The position numbers and the translations under genes were made by a program. Below, one piece after another: positions 1 to 8,498 of a stretch of DNA of 64,000 nucleotides. Location of the stretch: NCBI RefSeq assembly GCF_024707105.1, contig NZ_JANQAJ010000002.1:48872-112871 (forward strand). The letters are read 5' to 3'. Origin of the DNA: Devosia ginsengisoli (lineage in GTDB: Bacteria; Pseudomonadota; Alphaproteobacteria; Rhizobiales; Devosiaceae). The notes below the pieces were generated by a model. That model was not told where the DNA came from. It worked only from the letters and a program-made list of their open reading frames with translations, and ran no database searches. The stretch's first letter is position 1. Every line of letters begins with the position of its first letter.

Positions 1-645
1 GGCGGTGAGGCGGGCGGGGAGCCAGTTCACCAGATCGTCGAGCTTGGCGGCGGCCCAGCCGTAATCGCGGTAGCGGGTGTTCATGTGGCCGATCATGGAA
101 TCGGCGGTGTTGATGGCCTTGTAGAGCGCGATACCTGGCAGGCCGAAAATGACCAGCCAGAACCAGGGGGCGACGACGCCATCGGAGGTGCTTTCGGCCA
201 GGGTTTCGATGGCGGCGCGGGCGACGCCGGCTTCATCGAGCGCCTGAGGATCGCGGCCGACAATGTGGCTGACGGATTCGCGGCCGGCATCGAGCGAGGT
301 GCGGAGCGTGGTAGCGACGGCTTCGACGGCGCGGCCGAGTTCCTTTTGCGCGAGGAAGGGGGTGGCGACGAGGATTTCGAGCACCCAGCCGAAGGGAAGG
401 TTGCGCAGGGTCTGCTGCACCAGCAGGGTGATGACAAGGGTGACCAGCAGCAGCACGGCGAGGGTGAAAATGCCGGCATCGCGGCGCTGGCGCGGGGTGC
501 GCTGGCGCTTGTCGATGCCCTTTTCCATGAAGGTGATGAACCGGCCGATCCAGATGACGGGATGGCCGATGGCGTCGGTGAGGCGCTGCGGGTAGCCGAG
601 CCAGCGTTCCAGCAGCAGCGCGAGAGGGGCAATGAAGGCGTGCAT
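1..645 (-). CDS. cobD: Adenosylcobinamide-phosphate synthase CobD/CbiB (C-terminal end outside window)
   Basis: Joins the aminopropanol arm to adenosylcobyric acid late in cobalamin synthesis; an inner-membrane protein. The minus-strand frame opens at an ATG at 643-645 with MHAFIAPLALLLERWLGYP and stays open to the window edge (215 codons). Family-typical stretches are visible: HPVIWIGRFI near residue 25, a hydrophobic segment near residues 50-70, the conserved GRDPQ near residue 115 with an ETLAES..DGV..P stretch just downstream, and NTADSMIGH near residue 175. It is the fourth gene of the minus-strand series cobA-cobB-cobQ-cobD, separated from cobQ by about 220 bp of repeat-bearing spacer. 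The family is about 310-330 residues, so roughly a third lies beyond the edge. Confidence 0.9.
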   Translation of the reverse strand, partial: MHAFIAPLALLLERWLGYPQRLTDAIGHPVIWIGRFITFMEKGIDKRQRTPRQRRDAGIFTLAVLLLVTLVITLLVQQTLRNLPFGWVLEILVATPFLAQKELGRAVEAVATTLRTSLDAGRESVSHIVGRDPQALDEAGVARAAIETLAESTSDGVVAPWFWLVIFGLPGIALYKAINTADSMIGHMNTRYRDYGWAAAKLDDLVNWLPARLTA

Positions 646-682
646 GGTTCGAACCTGTTTTTGCTTTCCTAAACCACAGTGT

Positions 683-763
683 CATTCCCGCGAAAGCGGG
701 AACCTCATATCGAGGCCAAACCACCCCCACCCTCAATCCCTCCCCACAAGGGGGAGGGAAGCC
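683..763. repeat. Two intergenic repeat units between cobQ and cobD
   Basis: A short copy of the tcattcccgcgaaagcggga hairpin (683-711) is followed by one copy of the family with core ccctccccacaagggggagg (722-760). Both recur elsewhere in the window, for example at 7638 and 57111. They fill the gap between cobQ and cobD; nothing else is recognised in this spacer. Confidence 0.8.
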
Positions 764-864
764 TGTTCCGTGTCTGCGGAGACATTTGATATGACCCTTG
801 AAGATCGATCTGGCGCTTCCCTGGGTGCCGGCGCCTCCGCAAACCCAGCGCGTGGCGGGTTCGA

Positions 865-2316
865 CTACTCAGCCAGCGCCAGCAGGGCGTCGATATCGAG
901 GTGGTTTTCGAGGTGCGCGGCGAGATCGTCAAGGGTTTGTTCGATGCTGGCTTCGTAGGCGAGGTCGGGGCTGGCGGCGTTGCCGAGGACGGCTCGGCGG
1001 AAGGGATCGGCGGCGAAGAGGCCGTGCAGATAGGTGCCGGTGACGCGGCCATCGGGGCTGGTGGCGCCTTCGGGCGTGGCGTCGACTTGGGCGAAGGGGC
1101 GGGCTGTGTCGGGGCCCGATGTGGTGCCCATATGCATGTGATAGCCGGATATGGCCGTGCCTGAGGCGGCATGGGTGGCGTGTTCGACGCGGAGCTGTTT
1201 GGTCGGGGTGAGGACGGTTTCGACGTCGAGCAGGCCCAGACCGGGGCTGGTGCCGGGGGCGCCCTCTATGCCGTCGGGGTCGGCGATGGTGCGGCCGAGC
1301 ATCTGGTAGCCGCCGCAGATGCCGAGGATGCGGGTGCCGGCGCGGTGATGGGCGGATATGTCGATATCCCAGCCGTTGTGGCGGAGGGCGGCGAGGTCGC
1401 TGCGCGTGGCCTTGGATCCGGGCAGGATGATCAGGTCGGCATTGCGGGGGAGCGGCTGGCCGGGCTCGACCAGGACGAGGCTGACGCCTGGTTCGGCGCG
1501 TAGGGGATCGAGATCGTCGAAATTGGCGATGCGCGGCAGACGGGGCACGGCGATGGTGAAGGCCCCTGCCCTGTCAGCGGTGTATGATTCGAGGGCGAGG
1601 ACGTCTTCGGCGGGGAGCTTGGCCGCGTCGGCGAACCAGGGGACGGGGCCGAAACAGGGGGTGCCAGTGCGGGTTTCAAGGAAGCGGATGCCGTCGGCGA
1701 AGAGGGCCGGGTCGCCCTGGAACTTGTTGACCATTGTGGCGCGGATGCGGGCGGCGTCGGCGGGGTCGATGGTGGCGAAAGTGCCGACGAGAGAGGCGAT
1801 AACGCCGCCGCGATGGATGTCGCCGACCAGCACGACAGGGACATTGGCGGCCTGGGCGAAGCCGAAATTGGCGAGATCATTGGCGCGCAGATTGACCTCG
1901 GAGGCGCTGCCGGCGCCTTCGACAAGGACGATATCGGCGGTGGCGGCCAGTTCGTGAAAGGCGGCGAGGACTTCGGGCATGAGCTTGCCGCGTTCCTGCC
2001 AGTAGGTGCGGGCAGACATGGAGGCGCGGCGCTGGCCGCGGACCACGACCTGGGAGCCGGTTTCCTGCTCTGGCTTGAGGAGAACCGGGTTCATTGCGGT
2101 GATCAGCTCACGGCGGGCGGCGCGGGCCTGGAGGGCCTGGGCACGGCCGATTTCGCCGCCATCGGATGTGACGGCAGCATTGTTGCTCATGTTCTGCGGC
2201 TTGAAGGGCGCGACGCGGAGGCCACGATTGGCCAGGGCGCGGCAGAGGCCGGCGACGAGGAGGGATTTGCCGACATCGGAGCCGGTGCCCATGAACATCA
2301 GGGATTTAGCTGGCAA
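865..2316 (-). CDS. cobQ: Cobyric acid synthase CobQ/CbiP
   Basis: Amidates four side chains of adenosylcobyrinic acid a,c-diamide using glutamine and ATP; cytoplasmic. The protein has 483 residues, the usual family length. The N-terminal ATPase half has the P-loop-like GTGSDVGKS (about residues 10-18) followed by [11 protein letters not shown]. The C-terminal half is a class-I glutamine amidotransferase-like domain with [12 protein letters not shown] carrying the nucleophile Cys. The frame opens with a TTG at 2316 ([12 protein letters not shown]); an ATG at 2298 or 2292 is possible but would trim the beta-strand before the P-loop. It follows cobB after a gap holding one repeat. Confidence 0.94.
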   Translation of the reverse strand: MPAKSLMFMGTGSDVGKSLLVAGLCRALANRGLRVAPFKPQNMSNNAAVTSDGGEIGRAQALQARAARRELITAMNPVLLKPEQETGSQVVVRGQRRASMSARTYWQERGKLMPEVLAAFHELAATADIVLVEGAGSASEVNLRANDLANFGFAQAANVPVVLVGDIHRGGVIASLVGTFATIDPADAARIRATMVNKFQGDPALFADGIRFLETRTGTPCFGPVPWFADAAKLPAEDVLALESYTADRAGAFTIAVPRLPRIANFDDLDPLRAEPGVSLVLVEPGQPLPRNADLIILPGSKATRSDLAALRHNGWDIDISAHHRAGTRILGICGGYQMLGRTIADPDGIEGAPGTSPGLGLLDVETVLTPTKQLRVEHATHAASGTAISGYHMHMGTTSGPDTARPFAQVDATPEGATSPDGRVTGTYLHGLFAADPFRRAVLGNAASPDLAYEASIEQTLDDLAAHLENHLDIDALLALAE

Positions 2317-2337
2317 AAGGCTAGCTCCGTGTTACCC

Positions 2338-2370
2338 GACCTCGTGGTTCGACAAGCTCACCATGAGGTC
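2338..2370. repeat. Intergenic repeat (ggttcgacaagctcaccatg family)
   Basis: One copy of a short repeat containing tggttcgacaagctcaccat, in the gap between cobB and cobQ. Related copies occur at 7770-7835, 29296-29335 and 33513-33602. Confidence 0.75.
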
Positions 2371-3672
2371 TCACTTTCTATGCCGCATCGACGACATGGG
2401 CGTAAGAGCCCATGACGCGGTTGATGGCGGCGCCCATGGGGGGAGCGGGGTGCCGGTGGCGTCGGTGGCGGCGAAGAGGGGTGGCAGGCGGGACTGTCTG
2501 GCCGAGGAATAGTGGAATTCGTGGCCGTTGAGCTGGCCGGGCCAGGGCAAGGCGCCGGACTGGGTGAGGCGGCGATAACCGAGGATGCGCTTGGGACGGT
2601 CGATGCGGGTGGTGACGGGGAGCAGGCCAGTCATGGGGTGGCCCTGCCCTGCCTTGTCGACAAGGACCTCGCCGAGGACCATGAAGCCACCGCATTCGCC
2701 GTAGAGCAGCGCGTTGCGGTCTCGGGCGGTGGTGAGGCCGGACTTGAAGTTCGTCGCATTCGCCAGGGTGGCGGCGTGGAGTTCGGGATAGCCGCCGGGG
2801 AGGTAGATGGCATCGGCGGTGGCTGATGGGGCTTCATCGGCGAGGGGCGAGAAGAAGCTGAGCTCGGCGCCCAGGCTGCGCCAGCCGTCGAGGATATGCG
2901 GGTAGAAGAAGGCGAAGGCGTCGTCGCGGGCGATGGCGATATGCTGGCCGAGGGGTGGCAGCGGCGTGGGGGCGGTATCCGGCGGCGCGACGGGGATGGC
3001 GAGGGCGGTGAGGCGGGGGAGATCGATATAGGAGGCGACGGCTTCGGCGGCGGCATCGAGGAAGGTATCGAAAGCGGCGACTTCGGCCGGCAGGACGAGG
3101 CCGAGATGGCGCTCGGGGATGGCGAGGGCGGCGTCGCGGGGGATGGCGCCGAGGCAGGGAATGCCTGTGGCAGTGAGGGCGTCGAGCAGCATGCGCTCAT
3201 GCTTCATGGAGGCGACGCGATTGAGAATGGTGCCGGCGACGCGGACGCCGGGGCGCCAGTGGGCGAAGCCGGCCACGAGGGGGGCGACGGACTGGCTCTG
3301 GCTGGTGGCATCGACGACGAGAATGACGGGGAGTTCAAGCAGTTCGGCCAGGTCGGCGGTGGAGCCGGTATGGTCGGCGGCGCCATCGAACAGGCCCATG
3401 ACGCCTTCGACCAGCAGGAGATCGGCGCCGGTGGACTGGGTGGCGGCGAGGGATTTGAGACGGGCTGCGGACATCGACCAGGGGTCGAGATTGACCGCCT
3501 CACGCAGGGCAGCGCGGGCGAGGAAGGCGGGGTCGATATAGTCGGGGCCGGTCTTGGCGGGGGCGACGGCGAGCCCCTGCCGGCGCAGGGCGGCGAGCAG
3601 ACCGAGGGTGATGGTGGTCTTGCCCGAGCCGGAGCGCGGAGCGGATATGACGAGGCCGCTAGCCAAAGACAT
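2371..3672 (-). CDS. cobB: Cobyrinic acid a,c-diamide synthase CobB/CbiA, C-terminus frameshifted
   Basis: Amidates the a and c carboxylates of the corrin ring (hydrogenobyrinate in the aerobic route). The N-terminal ATPase domain has SAPRSGSGKTT and KTGPDYIDP; the C-terminal glutamine amidotransferase-like domain has LLYGECGGFMVLGE. As written the frame ends in an unrelated tail after GTPLPP. The expected ending MGAAINRVMGSYAHVVDAA lies in the neighbouring frame and stops at 2378. One extra base in the six-G run at 2438-2443 would restore it. Start: ATG 3672 has AGGAGG only 1 nt upstream, whereas the in-frame TTG at 3666 has the same AGGAGG at 7 nt, so TTG may be the true start. The gene overlaps the end of cobA. 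Confidence 0.92.
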   Translation of the reverse strand: MSLASGLVISAPRSGSGKTTITLGLLAALRRQGLAVAPAKTGPDYIDPAFLARAALREAVNLDPWSMSAARLKSLAATQSTGADLLLVEGVMGLFDGAADHTGSTADLAELLELPVILVVDATSQSQSVAPLVAGFAHWRPGVRVAGTILNRVASMKHERMLLDALTATGIPCLGAIPRDAALAIPERHLGLVLPAEVAAFDTFLDAAAEAVASYIDLPRLTALAIPVAPPDTAPTPLPPLGQHIAIARDDAFAFFYPHILDGWRSLGAELSFFSPLADEAPSATADAIYLPGGYPELHAATLANATNFKSGLTTARDRNALLYGECGGFMVLGEVLVDKAGQGHPMTGLLPVTTRIDRPKRILGYRRLTQSGALPWPGQLNGHEFHYSSARQSRLPPLFAATDATGTPLPPWAPPSTASWALTPMSSMRHRK

Positions 3673-4468
3673 GCCTCCTGGCTTCATCGACATACCAGTC
3701 CAGCGACTGGCGATAGGCGCTGACGGGGCCGATGACGACGATGGCGGGGGTGGGTACTTCGGTGAGGGTGTGGGCCTGGACCAGGGTGGTTTCGATGACG
3801 GACTGGGCCGGAGTGGCGGCGTGGGAGACCACGGCGAGGCGGTCAGTGGCGGGGCGGCCGGCGGCGAGGAGCTTTTGGGCGATGGAACCGAGATGCTTGA
3901 CCGCCATGAACATGACGATGACGGGGGCGGCATTGGCGACGGCGGCCCAATCGACGCCCTGCGGCACGGCGCCGGTTTCGTCGTGGCCGGTGAGGAAAAT
4001 CACGGCGTGATTGGTATCGCGATGGGTGACCGGGATGCCGGCATAGGCCAGGCCCCCGAGGCCGGCGGAAATGCCGGGGACGATGCGGAAGGGCACGCCT
4101 GCCCGGGCCAGGGCGCCGGCTTCTTCGCCGCCGCGGCCGAACATGAAGGGATCGCCGCCCTTGAGGCGGAGGACGCGCTTGCCTGACCGGGCGAGGTCGA
4201 TCAGTTGCAGGGTGATGTCGGCCTGCTTGGGCGAGGGCTTGCCACCGCGCTTGCCGGCAAACACACGTTGTGTGTGTTTTGGCGCCATGGCGAGGAGATC
4301 GGGCGAGACCAGCGCGTCATGCACGATGACGTCGGCCTGGCCGAGGGCGTGATAGGCGAGCAGCGAGACGAGGCCAGGGCCGCCGGGGCCGGCGCCGACG
4401 AGCCAGACCGTGCCGGGTTCCAGCGGGGGGAAATCGGCGTGATCGAGGGCGGCGAAATGGCCGGACAT
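3659..4468 (-). CDS. cobA: Uroporphyrinogen-III C-methyltransferase CobA (SUMT)
   Basis: Methylates uroporphyrinogen III at C2 and C7 with SAM to give precorrin-2, the branch point to cobalamin and siroheme. The 269-residue single-domain protein shows the SUMT signatures VGAGPGGPGL near residue 25, DALVSPDLL, LRLKGGDPFMFGRGGEE near residue 115, PGISAG and IPVTHRD. It has no CysG-type oxidase domain. It is first in the minus-strand cobA-cobB-cobQ-cobD series and overlaps cobB by 8-14 nt, which suggests translational coupling. A GGAG motif lies about 9 nt before the ATG. It diverges from cobK across a repeat-filled gap. Confidence 0.95.
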   Translation of the reverse strand: MSGHFAALDHADFPPLEPGTVWLVGAGPGGPGLVSLLAYHALGQADVIVHDALVSPDLLAMAPKHTQRVFAGKRGGKPSPKQADITLQLIDLARSGKRVLRLKGGDPFMFGRGGEEAGALARAGVPFRIVPGISAGLGGLAYAGIPVTHRDTNHAVIFLTGHDETGAVPQGVDWAAVANAAPVIVMFMAVKHLGSIAQKLLAAGRPATDRLAVVSHAATPAQSVIETTLVQAHTLTEVPTPAIVVIGPVSAYRQSLDWYVDEARRHVFG

Positions 4469-4517
4469 CAGCGATAACTCCGGCGGACTGGACCGCCTTC
4501 AACGCACCACAGGATTA

Positions 4518-4669
4518 CCCCCTCCCCAGCTCTGCTAAGGCCCTTCGGGCCTAGCGACGCTACCCCTCCCCTCAAGGGGGAGGGTGGGCAGGAGCTGGTA
4601 GTTGAACGTTTGCTGGAGCCACGACACCCCCACCCCAACCCCTCCCCTCAAGGGGGAAGGGTTTTTCGG
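4518..4669. repeat. Two tandem repeat copies between cobA and cobK
   Basis: Two direct copies of the cctcccctcaagggggaggg core (about 4560-4587 and 4623-4661) occupy most of the 261-bp divergent gap. The second is followed by ggctcagcgtgt, the same 12-mer that follows the repeat copy at 11508-11548 inside cobN. No promoter or riboswitch is recognised here. Confidence 0.8.
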
Positions 4670-4729
4670 CTCAGCGTGTGCTTGAGACTTCGGGCTCGAA
4701 TGGGCACATTGAGCGGCAGGAGGATACAC

Positions 4730-5458
4730 ATGAAAATCCTGATCCTGGGCGGTACGGGCGAGGCGCGGGAGCTGGCCAATCGGCTGGTGGCAATGGGGCA
4801 TGACGTGACGACCTCGCTGGCGGGGCGCACGCAGGACCCCAAGCTTCCCCTGGGCAGGATGCGGATGGGCAAGTTCGGCGGGATTCCGGGGCTGGCGGCC
4901 TATCTCAAGATCGCGGGCATCGAGCGGCTGGTGGATGCGACGCACCCCTATGCGGGGCTGATTTCCATCAATGCGGTGGCGGCGGCGCAGCAGGCCGGCG
5001 TGAAGCTGGTGCGCTATATGCGGCCGGAATGGGAGCAGCAGATCGGCGCCGACTGGGTGACGGTGGAGACCGTGGCCGAGGCGGCGGCGGCTTTGCCTCC
5101 CAATGCCGATGTGTTGCTGACCACGGGCCATGCGGGGCTCAGCCATTTTCTCGAGCGGGACGATTGCCAGTTCGTGGTGCGGACCATCGAGGTGCCGGAC
5201 ATGGACCTGCCGCGCCATGCCAGCCTGCTGCAGACGCGGCCGCCCTATTCGCTGAGCGACGAAATGGCGCTGATGCAGCGTGAAGGCATTACTCATCTGG
5301 TCACCAAGAATTCGGGCGGCGGACAGACCGCGGCCAAGCTGGAAGCGGCGCAGAAACTGGGGGTCAAGGTGATCATGATCGCGCGGCCGGTCTATGGCCC
5401 GGCCAATGAAGTGTCGAGCCTGGACGAGGCCATCGCGGCGCTGGATATCGGCGGCTGA
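4730..5458 (+). CDS. cobK: Precorrin-6A reductase CobK
   Basis: NADPH-dependent reduction of precorrin-6A to dihydro-precorrin-6 in the aerobic corrin pathway. The 242-residue protein starts MKILILGGTGEAREL, a Rossmann glycine motif at residues 7-11. Family blocks VDATHPYA, LLTTGHAGL and HLVTKNSGG are present. The ATG at 4730 has AGGAGG 6 nt upstream, which rejects the longer upstream-open frame that would translate a repeat. It is transcribed alone on the plus strand, and its last 67 nt overlap the end of the convergent cobE. Confidence 0.95.
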   Translation: MKILILGGTGEARELANRLVAMGHDVTTSLAGRTQDPKLPLGRMRMGKFGGIPGLAAYLKIAGIERLVDATHPYAGLISINAVAAAQQAGVKLVRYMRPEWEQQIGADWVTVETVAEAAAALPPNADVLLTTGHAGLSHFLERDDCQFVVRTIEVPDMDLPRHASLLQTRPPYSLSDEMALMQREGITHLVTKNSGGGQTAAKLEAAQKLGVKVIMIARPVYGPANEVSSLDEAIAALDIGG

Positions 5459-5811
5459 CCGAAGGCGGCAACGGAAAAGCCGGGGCCGCAATCGGCCAGG
5501 GCGCAGGTGGCATAGCGCGATTTGCGCTTGCGCAGACGCAGCGGGCCGGCGGCGGCGGCGGCCCCTTCGGCAAGACCGAGCATCGCCAGGTCCCCATCAT
5601 CGAGCAGGCGCAGGGGCACGCCGAAATGGGCGGCGACATGCAGCGGGATTGCGGTGCCCAGCTTGCGCTTGTGGGTGGCTATAGCGGCTAGATGGGTGGC
5701 GGCAAGGCCGGCTTCAGCCAGGCTGGCCTCGATCAGGTCGATCAGTTCCTGCGCCGTGGCGGCGCTGGCAAAGCCGATTCCGGCGACGATGCGTCCCGAT
5801 ATTTGCGTCAT
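5392..5811 (-). CDS. cobE: CobE/CbiG C-terminal-type cobalamin biosynthesis protein
   Basis: Small protein of the CobE/CbiG-C family, required for aerobic cobalamin synthesis in some bacteria; its exact reaction is not settled. Visible features are VAGIGFASAATAQEL at the N-terminus, ATHKRKLGTAIPLHVAAHFG in the middle, and KSRYATCALADCGPGFSVAAFG near the end, matching the family order of a GIG motif then a T.d.K motif. Starts at 5811 (MTQISGRIV; AGG 6 nt upstream) or 5823 (MRREMTQIS). The tail runs antisense into the end of cobK. The leader looks like part of a cobalamin riboswitch. Confidence 0.8.
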   Translation of the reverse strand: MTQISGRIVAGIGFASAATAQELIDLIEASLAEAGLAATHLAAIATHKRKLGTAIPLHVAAHFGVPLRLLDDGDLAMLGLAEGAAAAAGPLRLRKRKSRYATCALADCGPGFSVAAFGQPPISSAAMASSRLDTSLAGP

Positions 5812-5823
5812 CTCTCGCCTCAT

Positions 5824-5895
5824 GCAGTTCGGAATTGGTCCCCTGATGGGTAGACCGCACCGAATTCTGTTTCAGTTCCATCGCGGGAACTCTGC
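5824..5895 (-). promoter_or_regulatory. Incomplete cobalamin-riboswitch-like leader of cobE
   Basis: The cobE leader contains GGTGCG, then TACCCATCAGGG, in the same order and spacing as the complete riboswitch at 15117-15303 (plus-strand ccctgatgggta followed by cgcaccg at both places). A perfect 6-bp hairpin (arms 5874-5879 and 5886-5891) sits where P2 belongs, and a GAATT/AATTC stem (5832-5836 with 5862-5866) closes the P3 position. The conserved GCCCCCGCAACTG and the B12 box AGCCAGGAGACC are missing; the coding region starts where they should be. It may be a relic or a compact variant. Confidence 0.5.
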
Positions 5896-6023
5896 GCGGA
5901 CTGGTTCTAGGCGGGGGGAAGCGCGTGGTCAATCAATGGCTTGCGGCAAAGCATGGCCAGATCAGAATGCTTCTGAAAATGATTTGCAAATTCAAGGACT
6001 TGCCGCGTTGCGGGCTTGGGTCT

Positions 6024-6956
6024 ATGGGCTGGGAACAGCCAAACCGGAACACCACCTTGAGCATTACCGCAAACAGAACGCTGGCCATTGCCGGAGCGAG
6101 CCTTTTGGTCGGGCTGATCGTGCTCGGGCTGAAATTCCTCGCCTGGTACATTACCGGGTCGATCGCGCTTTATTCCGATGCGCTGGAATCGATCGTCAAT
6201 GTGGTGACGGCCATCGTGGCGCTGATCGCGGTGCGGCTGGCGCAGAAGCCGGCCGATGCCGCCCTGCCCTATGGCTATCACAAGGCGGAATATTTCTCGG
6301 CGGTGATCGTGGGCGTGATGATCATCGTGGCGGCCATCCTGATCTTCCGCGAGGCGGTGCTGGGCTTCCTGACGCCGGAACTGCCGGAGGCGCCGGTTCA
6401 GGGGCTGATGGTCAGCGGCGTGGCAACCGTCATCAACGTGATCTGGGCCTTCGTGCTGATCCGGCATGGCCGGGCGGTGCGTTCGCCGGCGCTGGAGGCC
6501 GATGGCAAGCACCTGCTGACCGACGTGGTTTCGACCATCGGCGTGCTGGTGGGGCTGGGGCTGGTGTTCCTGACCGGCTGGGCCGCGCTCGACGCCGTGC
6601 TGGCGGGGCTGGTGGCGCTCAATATATTGTGGTCGGGCTGGGGCGTGATCTGGCAGAGCGTGGGCGGACTGATGGATGTGGCCGTGCCGGTCGATACGCA
6701 GAAAACCATCCGCGAGGTGATCGCCACCAATGCCGATGGCGCCATCGAGGCGCATGATATCCGCACACGGCAGGCGGGGAAGATGACCTTCATCGATTTT
6801 CACCTCGTGGTGCCGGGGGCGATGAGCGTGGATGCGGCGCATGCGATCTGCGACGCCATCGAGGCCAAGCTGCGCGAGGCGGTGGAGGATGTGCAGGTCA
6901 CCATCCATGTGGAGCCGGAGGAGAAGGCCAAACATGCGGGAATCGTGGTGGTCTAG
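6024..6956 (+). CDS. Cation diffusion facilitator (CDF) metal exporter
   Basis: Inner-membrane metal/proton antiporter exporting divalent cations such as Zn, Co, Fe or Mn. About 310 residues with six predicted membrane segments. The first stretch LLVGLIVLGLKFLAWYITG is followed by SDALES in TM2, where FieF-type proteins have D-x-x-x-D, and HLLTD (H-x-x-x-D) in TM5. The C-terminal cytoplasmic domain has IRTRQAGKMTFIDFHLVV and VTIHVEPE. The ATG at 6024 (MGWEQPNRN) is chosen because the upstream extension is not hydrophobic and has no family match. Its neighbours are cobalamin and cobalt-uptake genes, so cobalt is a possible substrate, but this is inference. Confidence 0.88.
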   Translation: MGWEQPNRNTTLSITANRTLAIAGASLLVGLIVLGLKFLAWYITGSIALYSDALESIVNVVTAIVALIAVRLAQKPADAALPYGYHKAEYFSAVIVGVMIIVAAILIFREAVLGFLTPELPEAPVQGLMVSGVATVINVIWAFVLIRHGRAVRSPALEADGKHLLTDVVSTIGVLVGLGLVFLTGWAALDAVLAGLVALNILWSGWGVIWQSVGGLMDVAVPVDTQKTIREVIATNADGAIEAHDIRTRQAGKMTFIDFHLVVPGAMSVDAAHAICDAIEAKLREAVEDVQVTIHVEPEEKAKHAGIVVV

Positions 6957-6974
6957 GATTATCCCGAGATCGGA

Positions 6975-7093
6975 GTACCCCCCTCCTAGCCTCCCCCTGA
7001 TAGGGGGAGGAACAGATTGGGGTTTGTTGCACGATATTGCCCAAGCACCAGCCGGATTCCTCCCCCTATCAGGGGGATGCCAGGAGGGGGTAT
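6975..7093. repeat. Inverted pair of the tagcctccccctgatagggg family
   Basis: A forward copy (about 6975-7017, core cctccccctgatagggggag) and a reverse copy (about 7051-7092) face each other across about 35 bp between the CDF gene and the next gene. The same family occurs at 12239, 16750, 20039 and 20119. Paired inverted copies could fold into one long hairpin in a transcript. Confidence 0.85.
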
Positions 7094-7140
7094 GGTCAAT
7101 GTGACTTGCACCTAGTCCGCGACGCAGGCAGGCTTGGGGC

Positions 7141-7608
7141 ATGCGTATTTTGCTCATTGCCCTGTTCGCCCTGATCGCCGCCCCCGCTTTCGCGCAAGGC
7201 TGGGACCGCTATGAAAATGGCCGGTTCGGCTATGGCGTGGATATTCCGCCCGGCTTCGGCAACCAGAATTTCAGTGACAATGGCGACGGCGCGAGTTTCG
7301 CGGCCGGGGGCAATCCGACCTTTCTGACGGTGTGGGGCGGCAACCTGACGGACAGCTTCGAAGAAGAAGTGAGTCAGCGCATGGCATGGAGCGAGTCGGA
7401 GGCGTGGAACACCACCTATCAGGCCACGACGCCGCGCTGGGCGAGCTGGTCGGCGATCAAGGGATTTCGGATTCTCTACCAGCGCATGGTGCTGCTATGC
7501 GACGGGACGAGTTATGCGGCCTTCCGCATGGAATATTCGGTGACGGATGCGTCGAAGATGGACCCGGTGGTGGAGCGGCTGGTGCAGTCGCTGCGGGGGA
7601 ATTGCTGA
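7141..7608 (+). CDS. Small secreted protein of unknown function
   Basis: A 155-residue protein with a clear Sec signal peptide (MRILLIALFALIAAPAFA, cleavage after AFA). The mature part begins QGWDRYENGRFGYGVDIPPG, a pattern seen in exported alphaproteobacterial proteins of unknown role. It has two Cys residues (in LLCDG and at the C-terminus) that could form a disulfide in the periplasm. No enzyme motif is recognised. It is flanked by repeat blocks and appears monocistronic. Confidence 0.75.
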   Translation: MRILLIALFALIAAPAFAQGWDRYENGRFGYGVDIPPGFGNQNFSDNGDGASFAAGGNPTFLTVWGGNLTDSFEEEVSQRMAWSESEAWNTTYQATTPRWASWSAIKGFRILYQRMVLLCDGTSYAAFRMEYSVTDASKMDPVVERLVQSLRGNC

Positions 7609-7635
7609 GGGCGGCGCTGAGCGATTCCGCAAACT

Positions 7636-7840
7636 CGGTGTCATCCCCGCGAAGGCGGGGATCCATCCTGAGATAGTTCTGCCATCGCAGAGCGTTGAAA
7701 AATCTCAGGATGGGCCCCGGCTCAAGGCCGGGGTGACATCGTGGGTGGGGTAGCATCGATGCCACGCCCTCCTTCGACAAGCTCAGGATGAGGGTGGTTC
7801 GAGGCTCGCAAGGGCTCGCGCCTCACCATGAGGGCTACTG
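7636..7840. repeat. Composite repeat block between the secreted-protein gene and cobO
   Basis: Contains tcatccccgcgaaggcgggg at 7638-7672, an inverted relative at about 7700-7742, and two pieces of the ttcgacaagctca family at 7770-7835. This fills most of the 248-bp convergent gap; no terminator with a clear T-run was found. Confidence 0.75.
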
Positions 7841-7856
7841 GGGCATGGTGGCTGAT

Positions 7857-8498
7857 TTAGAACTCGATGCCCTTCTGGGCTTTCACGCCGGCACGGAAGT
7901 GGTGCTTGATTTCGGTCATTTCGGTGACGAGGTCGGCGATGTCGATGATTTCGTCCTTGGCGTTGCGGCCGGTGACGATGACATGCTTGTCGGCGGGCTT
8001 GGCCTTGAGGAACTCGACCACCTCCTCGAGCGGGAGATAGTCGTAGCGCAGGACGATGTTGAGCTCGTCGAGCAGGACCAGCTTGTAGCTGGGGTCCGAG
8101 ATCAGCGCCTTGGCCTGGTCCCAGGCCTTGCGGGCGGCGGCGAGGTCGCGCTGGCGGTCGGCCACGTCCCAGGTGAAGCCTTCGCCCATGGCGTTGATGG
8201 TGACCAGCTCGGGGAATTTGTCGAGCACGTCGCGCTCGCCGGTTTCCCAGACGCCCTTGACGAATTGCACCACGCCGACTTTGAAGCCATGGCCGAGCGC
8301 CCGGAACACCATGCCGAAGGCGGCGGTGGATTTGCCCTTGCCCTTGCCGGTATGGACGATCAGCAGGCCCTTTTCCTGGGTCTTGGTGGCGAGAATCTTG
8401 TTCCGCGCCTCGCGCTTCTTCCGCATCTTTTCGGCGTGATAGGCGTCGCGCTCCGCCTCGGTCATCAGGTCGGTCTTCTTGGCGGGCTTGTCGGTCAT
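7857..8498 (-). CDS. cobO: Cob(I)yrinic acid a,c-diamide adenosyltransferase CobO/BtuR
   Basis: Transfers the 5'-deoxyadenosyl group of ATP to the reduced cobalt of the corrinoid. 213 residues. The P-loop GKGKGKST is at residues 51-58, preceded by a basic helix (KMRKKREARNK). RALGHGFKVGVVQFVKG, LLDELNIVLRYDYL and HVIVTGRNA are CobA/CobO/BtuR hallmarks. Its ATG overlaps the cobN stop by 4 nt (ATGA), so it is the last gene of cbtB-cbtA-cobW-cobN-cobO and is translationally coupled to cobN. Confidence 0.96.
   Translation of the reverse strand: MTDKPAKKTDLMTEAERDAYHAEKMRKKREARNKILATKTQEKGLLIVHTGKGKGKSTAAFGMVFRALGHGFKVGVVQFVKGVWETGERDVLDKFPELVTINAMGEGFTWDVADRQRDLAAARKAWDQAKALISDPSYKLVLLDELNIVLRYDYLPLEEVVEFLKAKPADKHVIVTGRNAKDEIIDIADLVTEMTEIKHHFRAGVKAQKGIEF

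Noticed and set aside
85..672. Long open frames on the strand opposite cobD, cobQ, cobB and other genes
   Set aside because: They are antisense shadows produced by high GC; they lack start context and family motifs, while the opposite strand has recognised proteins.
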